Source: JAVBUZ01 sp031554725
GTDB taxonomy: Bacteria > Bacillota > Clostridia > Lachnospirales > Lachnospiraceae
Length of the DNA: 28,317 nt
Direction: 5' to 3'
Assembly (NCBI GenBank): GCA_031554725.1
Contig: JAVBUZ010000093.1
Coordinates: 1-28,317, forward strand
Shown here: piece by piece, positions 23,147-28,317 of the stretch
Layout of the letters: every line of letters begins with the position of its first letter
Position numbering within the stretch: position 1 is the stretch's first letter
Program-made: the position numbers and the translations under genes
Notes under the pieces: generated by a model
Seen by the model: only the letters and a program-made list of their open reading frames with translations
Database searches by the model: none
Told to the model about the DNA's origin: nothing

Positions 23147-23575
23147 TCAATATTTTGCTGTAATCTTTTTTGAAAACTTTCTATATTCCATTTTTTCTCC
23201 TCTAAGAAATCCATCTCCTCGAAACCCTATAATACTATTTACTGGAACTTTTCCACATATGACCAAGCTTGCCAGCTGGTTATAACCAACTGGTTCAAAA
23301 TCTGTACCCTGAAAGGAAATATCCGCCATCCCCAACTCCAGTAGCTCCTGCTCTAAAAGTACCTTCCTACTGGAAGTTAGGCAGCCTGTGGATTCCATAT
23401 AGTAGAGATACTTTCTCATACATGTCTGTATGGATAACGTTGTGGACACCTCTTGATAGGCTTCCATGCAAAAAATACATAGTGCCATTAATGTAAAAAT
23501 AACAATAATAGCAGAAAAATAATTAGATGCACCCTCCACTTTTAATTTAAAATAATCTGTTCTTTTTCTCTTCAT
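23147..23575 (-). CDS. TadE-like pseudopilin
   Basis: A 142-residue protein: basic head, LKVEGASNYFSAIIVIFTLMALCIFCM, then a globular domain with Cys residues (SIQTCMRKY, STGCLT). The segment VEGAS is shared with the Flp-like pilin just upstream, so both are probably cut by the same prepilin peptidase. This one has no Glu at the +5/+6 position. It is 6 bp after flp. AAAGG precedes the ATG. Confidence 0.72.
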   Translation of the reverse strand: MKRKRTDYFKLKVEGASNYFSAIIVIFTLMALCIFCMEAYQEVSTTLSIQTCMRKYLYYMESTGCLTSSRKVLLEQELLELGMADISFQGTDFEPVGYNQLASLVICGKVPVNSIIGFRGDGFLRGEKMEYRKFSKKITAKY

Positions 23576-23581
23576 TTGCCT

Positions 23582-23785
23582 TTACCACAATGCATTTGCA
23601 TGACTATTTACACTACTAATAAAAGATGTCATTAGCCCGCCTACCTGCTCTCGAAACATAATTCCAAGAAAAACAACAAAGCCTATCACAACAATAACTT
23701 CTATAAAGTGTGAGGCACCTTCTACCTTAACGTTAGTAAATGCTCCTATTTTTTTTATTAAATTGCTCTTATTTTTTTTACGCAT
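23582..23785 (-). CDS. flp: Flp-type major pilin
   Basis: A 67-residue prepilin, the right size for the Tad major pilin. It has a long basic leader (MRKKNKSNLIKKIGAFTNVK), the processing-type motif VEGASHFIEVIVV with Glu six residues after the Gly, one hydrophobic helix (about 30-47) and a short polar tail. Gly-Ala is the likely cut site. AGGAGG 6-7 nt before the ATG is the best ribosome site in the operon, which fits a pilin that must be abundant. It is between tadC and the TadE-like gene. Confidence 0.78.
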   Translation of the reverse strand: MRKKNKSNLIKKIGAFTNVKVEGASHFIEVIVVIGFVVFLGIMFREQVGGLMTSFISSVNSHANALW

Positions 23786-23799
23786 AACTGTCCTCCTTT

Positions 23800-24612
23800 T
23801 TACATAACGAGCATAGACACATAAAAAATAGCTCCCACCCCAAGTACAAATGCTAGTGTACCGATTCCTGAAATTATATTGTCCATGCGTCTTTCCTCTG
23901 CCATATTTACCGCTTCATCAATAATACTCATTTGCTTTGCAATATCCTCAAACATCTGCGCCGCCTTACCCGTGACCAAGGATTGCATCATACACTCGCA
24001 CAAGGAATCTATATACTGATTACTAAATTTTAGATTGAACTCCTCTATGGCCTGTTCCATATTCTGAGTGGTAGATATTTGTGTTGTAAGTTCATATAAC
24101 GCTGTCTTTAGTCTTCTATTACTATCTGGCACGCTAAGATAACATTCATATAGAGCCTTAGATAGGTGAACCCCACTGTTAGCATGCATACTTAGGGTGG
24201 TATATACATCTCCCAAATCCCTCAAAATTCTTTCATTACTATTTTTATTCTGCTCCCTTATATAAAGAGGAAGTATAAAGAAACCCATAATAGCTAAAAT
24301 TGGAATAAAAATTACCTTTTCTATCAAAATTCCAAGTAAGACTCCAATCACCATACATGTAATCCGAATTCCCCAATACTCGAATGGCATGACATGTCCA
24401 CCTGTTTGATAAATAAAGCCTTGGGATAGTAAAAACATATAGCTTTCTTCATAGCTTAGTCTATATCTCATATGATTTTTAAGCTGCATGTTTTTTTCCG
24501 CTCGATAAGCTAGAAACTCATTGGCAAGCTCTCTTGCGCAGAATTTTCTATAGAGTAAGTATGCTACTATTCCTGAGAGTAAAATAATGTTTATTTTTAC
24601 TAAAAGAACCAA
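23800..24612 (-). CDS. tadC: Tad platform protein TadC (T2SSF domain)
   Basis: 270 residues: a membrane helix at the N-terminus, then further helices at about 85-125 (GIRITCMVIGVLLGILIEKV). A T2SSF cytoplasmic domain follows (ILRDLGDVYTTLSMHANSGVHLSKALYECYLSVPD), then a C-terminal helix (about 247-270). TadB and TadC form the inner-membrane platform for pilus polymerisation. It starts with TTG at 24612, backed by AGGAGG 7 nt upstream. It follows tadB by 14 bp. Confidence 0.82.
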   Translation of the reverse strand: MVLLVKINIILLSGIVAYLLYRKFCARELANEFLAYRAEKNMQLKNHMRYRLSYEESYMFLLSQGFIYQTGGHVMPFEYWGIRITCMVIGVLLGILIEKVIFIPILAIMGFFILPLYIREQNKNSNERILRDLGDVYTTLSMHANSGVHLSKALYECYLSVPDSNRRLKTALYELTTQISTTQNMEQAIEEFNLKFSNQYIDSLCECMMQSLVTGKAAQMFEDIAKQMSIIDEAVNMAEERRMDNIISGIGTLAFVLGVGAIFYVSMLVM

Positions 24613-24626
24613 TCTACGACCTCCTT

Positions 24627-25607
24627 TTACTTTGTTTTCTTAAAAATCATAAAAAATGTGGTTACTATCACAAGAATCACTGCCCCAACCAAAATAAATA
24701 CTCCTAAAAATCCCTGACAAAATAACTCTATTACCTTGGTAAAAGTAATTTCCGTGTTCCCCTTAAAGTAAAAGCTATCGAGAGAAACATACACTAACAC
24801 TAGACATAGAAAAATAATGATAAAAATTGTATTTCTTCCGCCTCTAAATATTTCTCGCCCTTTTGTAGAATTACGAATAAAACGCTCAACCTGCGGTCTA
24901 AACGAATTAACAACCTCCTGATAGCTGTTTCCATTTCTTGAGCATATCTCTAAACTCTTAATCATCTTTTTAAAAATAGGATGCTCTAAGGAGTCTTCTA
25001 ATTGCTTCATTGCCATAGGAAGTGCACCTGTGTTTTTAGCAAACAATACCGCCGAATGAATCGGGGTTACCAGCGGCTCTGCTAAGTACATGCTAGTTTT
25101 TGAAAGGATGGTAATAAGATCTACATTTGTTGTCGAATAGGAACCAACTAAATTTAAAAAATTAGCCAGTTGCTGCTCCACCTGTACATAATTCTTATCT
25201 GTTTTTATCTTTAAAAATGCAATTGGAATGATTATGAGACAACATAAAACGAAAATAGAAAGTAAAAGATTTCTTTTTATAAATAGTGTTAGAATAAAGC
25301 CAACTGGTGCAATAAAAAGTAAGACGAATAAAAAGACTGTTGGTGTTATCCAAGGATAACGTATGGCATAACCGCTATATCGCAGTAGCTTGTTTATCTG
25401 ATCAAACCATCTGCTACGGCTAGGCGGCGCTAATTGACCCTGGTTTTTTTCTAGTTCTTCCATGTAATTGTCATTACTTTCTTTTAAAAAGTTAACTAGT
25501 TCTTCCCACTGTTTTTGCAAAACTAAATATTGTGAAAGAACAAAATAAAACTGCGAGACTATCATATACAATAGTGGCGCTAGTAGAATGCGTATCAGAA
25601 AGCTCAC
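24627..25607 (-). CDS. tadB: Tad platform protein TadB (T2SSF domain)
   Basis: A 326-residue integral membrane protein with hydrophobic segments at about 3-25, 85-110 and 115-150, a T2SSF domain (FLNLVGSYSTTNVDLITILSKTSMYLAEPL and NTGALPMAMKQLEDSLEHPIFKKMIKSLEIC) and two C-terminal helices. It is the partner of TadC in the pilus motor platform. The start is GTG at 25607, with GGAGG 7 nt upstream, overlapping the cpaF stop by 4 bp (GTGA). Confidence 0.82.
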   Translation of the reverse strand: MSFLIRILLAPLLYMIVSQFYFVLSQYLVLQKQWEELVNFLKESNDNYMEELEKNQGQLAPPSRSRWFDQINKLLRYSGYAIRYPWITPTVFLFVLLFIAPVGFILTLFIKRNLLLSIFVLCCLIIIPIAFLKIKTDKNYVQVEQQLANFLNLVGSYSTTNVDLITILSKTSMYLAEPLVTPIHSAVLFAKNTGALPMAMKQLEDSLEHPIFKKMIKSLEICSRNGNSYQEVVNSFRPQVERFIRNSTKGREIFRGGRNTIFIIIFLCLVLVYVSLDSFYFKGNTEITFTKVIELFCQGFLGVFILVGAVILVIVTTFFMIFKKTK

Positions 25608-27373
25608 TTTTCTTCCTCCTCATCTCCACATATAATTTCTTTGTAAATAGGTTCCATTTTTTCCTCGTCCCATCCCACAATTCTTGTAATTTGCATTACC
25701 TTATATTTATACATATGAATTAAAATAGGATTTGTCTTCGCCATTCGTTTTACAATATATTCATGTGACACTGACTGATAGGATAAATCATATTTTACGT
25801 AATCCGCAAACTTACCTAACACTTCATGATTACTATCTGCATGTAGGGTAGCTAGGTAGATAGATCCAGTATCCGCTGCAACAAAGGCATATCTAGCTTC
25901 TCTTCCTTTAATTTCTCCAATACAAAATAAATCAATATCCGTCACCAAACCCTGTGTCGCCAAATCCTTTAAGGAATAGGTTATATTTCCTTCTCCCCGA
26001 TTCTCTACCGGATGCTGGTACATGGCATCAAATTCATCATCCAAATCAAAAACCTCTTCATTTACTTGTATTGTCAGACTAGATAAATCTCTACTTCGAA
26101 ATTCCATTAGCATGTTAAGAAGTGTGGTCTTTCCTGAACCACCCTGCCCTGAAAATAAAAATGACGAGCCCGCTTGCATTTCCTTAATCAAATACATGGC
26201 TTCCTCAGCGCTTAACATATTTCTTTCTATTAGTTCTAGAGGTGTCCTCTTAATTAAGTCCTGCTTTCTAAAGTGAATAACTGGTAACCCGTTTGTATTA
26301 ACATAGCCGGTTGAAACTGAAATACGCAAAATAAACTTATTGCTGGTTGTCTTATCTGTAAAAGACAAAATTGCATTGTTGTCGGATATGGACATATGAT
26401 TTTTGCTTGCCACGCGGCTCACAAATAGACGAAAATCCTCTTCATTTCGAAAGCAGATATCTGATACTTTTTCCCGTTTTCCCCAGCGTTTGATAAATAT
26501 CTTGTTATAACCATGTATTTTAATATCTGAGATGTCTTCATCGTCAATTAGTGGTTGAATCATATCATACTCAAAAACACTACGACAAAAAAGCTCAAAG
26601 GCCTCCCTCTTTACCTCGACTGAGTCCTTATGCGCATCCACATATCTTTCTACATGCCTTTTAAACTCATCCATAGTGATAGCGCCCTTTTCAAAGCTGT
26701 GCCATATATTCATTGCATTTACATTTTTGGAGAAATATTCGATAGTTTCATTTTTAAGAATTTCAGATGGTGTGTAGATAATAGATTCTTTACGATTACA
26801 AGATGGTTTTGCTTCTCTTCTCGCACTTAGTAGGTTTGAAGCCTCTTCAACAAATTCCCAAGCTTTTTTATTATAAAGCATTACTTCCTTGGGTGGACTT
26901 TCTTTTTCTATACGCCAGGCTGGACTTACTTCCTCCATATCCTGCAATAGATAATATTTCTTTGCCTCAGTTCTTTCTCTTGGGTGAAAGTACAAATTTA
27001 ATATTCCCTTTGCCGTAGCATCCTTTACATATAGTGCATCATAATGCCCCTTTTGAAAAAGGTGTTCCCTTAGCCTTCGGTTCCTATCACTTTCTTCAAT
27101 TACAAAAATGATTCTTCCTCCAAGGCTTTCTTTAGATTCTAAAGATAAGAAATTACCTACTAGCTGTTCCCAAACAATAATTATGTCGTAGGATTCTAAG
27201 TTCACTTTAGTATCTAGCTCTGCTAAGGTAGCAACAAAGTCCATTTTACTTATAGACGAAAAGCCTTTAGCGTATCGATGCAATTCTGTTTCAAAGGTAT
27301 CCTTCAATGGCTGTCTTGATTTTAAACTTGCCGCCTTTTCTTTAAAAGCTGGTGCTGCTACTAAAATCTTCAA
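25604..27373 (-). CDS. cpaF: Tad pilus assembly ATPase CpaF/TadA with an extra N-terminal domain
   Basis: A 589-residue secretion ATPase that powers pilus assembly. The C-terminal 360 residues are the canonical GspE/CpaF type: YDMIQPLIDDEDISDIKIHG, Walker A GQGGSGKTT, Asp-box region NEEVFDLDDEF, Walker B DLFCIGEIKGREA and His box LATLHADSN. Residues about 1-140 form an additional alpha/beta domain (MKILVAAP, DIIIVWEQ, GRIIFVIEESDR, YDALYVKD) that resembles the atypical receiver domain of CpaE/TadZ; no separate CpaE gene is seen. The start is odd. TTG at 27373 is 17 nt from GGAGA, and an ATG-CAT-TGA micro-ORF overlaps it. First gene of the operon. Confidence 0.88.
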   Translation of the reverse strand: MKILVAAPAFKEKAASLKSRQPLKDTFETELHRYAKGFSSISKMDFVATLAELDTKVNLESYDIIIVWEQLVGNFLSLESKESLGGRIIFVIEESDRNRRLREHLFQKGHYDALYVKDATAKGILNLYFHPRERTEAKKYYLLQDMEEVSPAWRIEKESPPKEVMLYNKKAWEFVEEASNLLSARREAKPSCNRKESIIYTPSEILKNETIEYFSKNVNAMNIWHSFEKGAITMDEFKRHVERYVDAHKDSVEVKREAFELFCRSVFEYDMIQPLIDDEDISDIKIHGYNKIFIKRWGKREKVSDICFRNEEDFRLFVSRVASKNHMSISDNNAILSFTDKTTSNKFILRISVSTGYVNTNGLPVIHFRKQDLIKRTPLELIERNMLSAEEAMYLIKEMQAGSSFLFSGQGGSGKTTLLNMLMEFRSRDLSSLTIQVNEEVFDLDDEFDAMYQHPVENRGEGNITYSLKDLATQGLVTDIDLFCIGEIKGREARYAFVAADTGSIYLATLHADSNHEVLGKFADYVKYDLSYQSVSHEYIVKRMAKTNPILIHMYKYKVMQITRIVGWDEEKMEPIYKEIICGDEEEEK

Positions 27374-27414
27374 TGCATTAATATCTTTTCTCTCCTTTCC
27401 TTTTATTATAATTA

Positions 27415-27444
27415 ATTATTGTTTATCACGACATTCAAAGTCAA
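27415..27444 (-). promoter_or_regulatory. Possible promoter of the Tad operon
   Basis: TTGACT (27444-27439), 18-bp spacer, AATAAT (27420-27415) on the minus strand, about 42 bp before the cpaF start. The -10 match is moderate in a very AT-rich stretch, so other start points are possible. Confidence 0.4.
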
Positions 27445-27512
27445 TACCTTTTAAAAAATTTTATATATTTTATTTCGTATAAATGTATTCTTGTATGCTT
27501 TTAAAAACATTC

Positions 27513-27541
27513 TTGCATTCTGTAAAAATAAGGAGTAGAAT
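27513..27541 (+). promoter_or_regulatory. Sigma-A promoter of the MFS transporter gene
   Basis: TTGCAT (27513-27518), 17-bp spacer, TAGAAT (27536-27541), 70 bp upstream of the ATG. It faces away from the cpaF promoter in the shared 237-bp gap. Confidence 0.6.
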
Positions 27542-27610
27542 AACTTCGTCTGGTGTCAGATAAATAAAAAAATAACAATGAATTCTTTTAGGATGAAACG
27601 AGGGTGTGAA

Positions 27611-28317
27611 ATGAAAAAACTTCAAAACAAATGGGTTCGTGCTGCAATTCCAGCACTATTACTACATTGCAGTATCGGTACTGTTTATTGCTGGTCTTTA
27701 GTAAGCGATTCTATCGTTGAATATTTTAATAATGGTACAACAAAGGGTACAATCGAATGGGCATTTAGCCTTGCAATTTTCTTTTTAGGTATGTCTGCAG
27801 CTTTTTTAGGAAACTTCGTAGAAAAAGATGTTCATAAATCATCTTTAGTTGCTACTATTTGTTTTTCTCTTGGTATGGCAGGAACTGGATTCTTTATTTC
27901 CCAGAAATCTGTAATAGGTATCTTCTTAAGCTACGGTGTTCTTATGGGTATCGGTTTAGGTACTGGCTACTTATCTCCTGTTAAGACATTAATGCTTTGG
28001 TTTAAAGAACAAAAAGGTCTTGCAACTGGTTTAGCTATCGCTGGTTTTGGTCTTGCTAAAGTTATTGCAAGCCCTATTATTGAGTCTTTATTAGTTAAAG
28101 TTGGCGTAGTAAATACCTTCTATATTTTAGCAGTTGTTTATTTTGTTCTTATGTTCCTAGGACACTTATTACTTGCAAAACCTGAAGGTTGGGTTGAATC
28201 TCACGAAAAAAGCTCTGTTAGCGTTTTATCTATTTTCAAAAACAAAGCTTTTATCGGTATTTGGATTATGTTCTACATCAACATCACCTGTGGTCTTGCT
28301 TTAATTTCTCAGGAAAA
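27611..28317 (+). CDS. MFS transporter, OFA (oxalate/formate antiporter) family (partial, 3' end beyond window)
   Basis: Open from the ATG at 27611 to the window end (235 codons). The first helix carries AIPALLLHCSIGTVYCWSLV, the typical OFA opening, and further helices follow at regular spacing, up to the central loop (KPEGWVESHEKS) and helix 7. Proteins of this family exchange carboxylates or related small anions; the substrate here is not known. AGGGTG lies 5 nt before the ATG; an in-frame ATG at 27593 is a weaker alternative. It is the only plus-strand protein gene in the window and looks monocistronic so far. Confidence 0.85.
   Translation, partial: MKKLQNKWVRAAIPALLLHCSIGTVYCWSLVSDSIVEYFNNGTTKGTIEWAFSLAIFFLGMSAAFLGNFVEKDVHKSSLVATICFSLGMAGTGFFISQKSVIGIFLSYGVLMGIGLGTGYLSPVKTLMLWFKEQKGLATGLAIAGFGLAKVIASPIIESLLVKVGVVNTFYILAVVYFVLMFLGHLLLAKPEGWVESHEKSSVSVLSIFKNKAFIGIWIMFYINITCGLALISQE

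Noticed and set aside
1..28317. tRNA, rRNA, insertion sequence or prophage genes
   Set aside because: Read on both strands; no tRNA T-loop/anticodon arrangement, transposase, integrase or phage protein was recognised.

Overview
The window is AT-rich DNA from a low-GC, spore-forming Firmicute. Gene content points to a Lachnospiraceae-type Clostridium: a complete mazG-hup-rqcP-yabP-yabQ-divIC-spoIIE-tilS-hpt-ftsH block, Gram-positive Shine-Dalgarno sites, a CotS-like protein, DUF1576, a Gram-positive Tad pilus locus without secretin, and a 29-residue holin-like toxin ORF of the kind common in that family. Species cannot be fixed from the sequence alone. Nearly everything is on the minus strand; only the last, partial gene (an OFA-type MFS transporter) and one predicted antisense RNA are on the plus strand. 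All gene orders below follow transcription, right to left.

Region 1 (1-1595): the 5' part of a GH13 neopullulanase/cyclomaltodextrinase-type enzyme with its own promoter, preceded by a 383-bp hairpin-rich gap that ends the ftsH operon.

Region 2 (1596-9478): the sporulation/housekeeping cluster. mazG (nucleotide clean-up), hup (HU), rqcP (ribosome quality control), yabP and yabQ (spore cortex), divIC (septum), spoIIE (SigF activation), tilS (tRNA-Ile lysidine), hpt (purine salvage), ftsH (membrane protease). I find sigma-A promoters for hup and tilS. spoIIE has a promoter with 21-bp spacing, the hallmark of Spo0A-activated sigma-A promoters. The SpoIIE here is only 394 aa and lacks the usual multi-spanning membrane domain.

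Region 3 (9489-14908): DUF1576 membrane protein, a small conserved unknown, CCA-adding enzyme, CotS-like kinase-fold protein and a PEGA-repeat lipoprotein, closely packed and leading into mazG.

Region 4 (14994-20640): a secreted-protein unit next to the pilus genes: a Cys-rich lipoprotein behind a structured leader, a 1331-aa secreted protein (InlB-type repeats, glycine-rich domain, FN3/Ig-like parts) and a 147-aa unknown.

Region 5 (20690-21001): a compact candidate type I toxin-antitoxin module. It holds a 29-aa holin-like membrane peptide on the minus strand and a plus-strand promoter whose transcript would end at a shared two-way terminator overlapping the toxin stop codon.

Region 6 (21032-27373): a Tad/Flp pilus operon: cpaF (with an extra N-terminal domain), tadB, tadC, flp-like pilin, two pseudopilin-like genes, cpaB/rcpC-like and an A24 prepilin peptidase. 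Several of its genes begin with TTG or GTG. The pilins share an EGA(S/G) processing-type motif, so the locus probably builds a short surface pilus or secretion fibre, with the neighbouring secreted proteins as possible clients.

I see no rRNA or tRNA gene, CRISPR array, insertion sequence or prophage.
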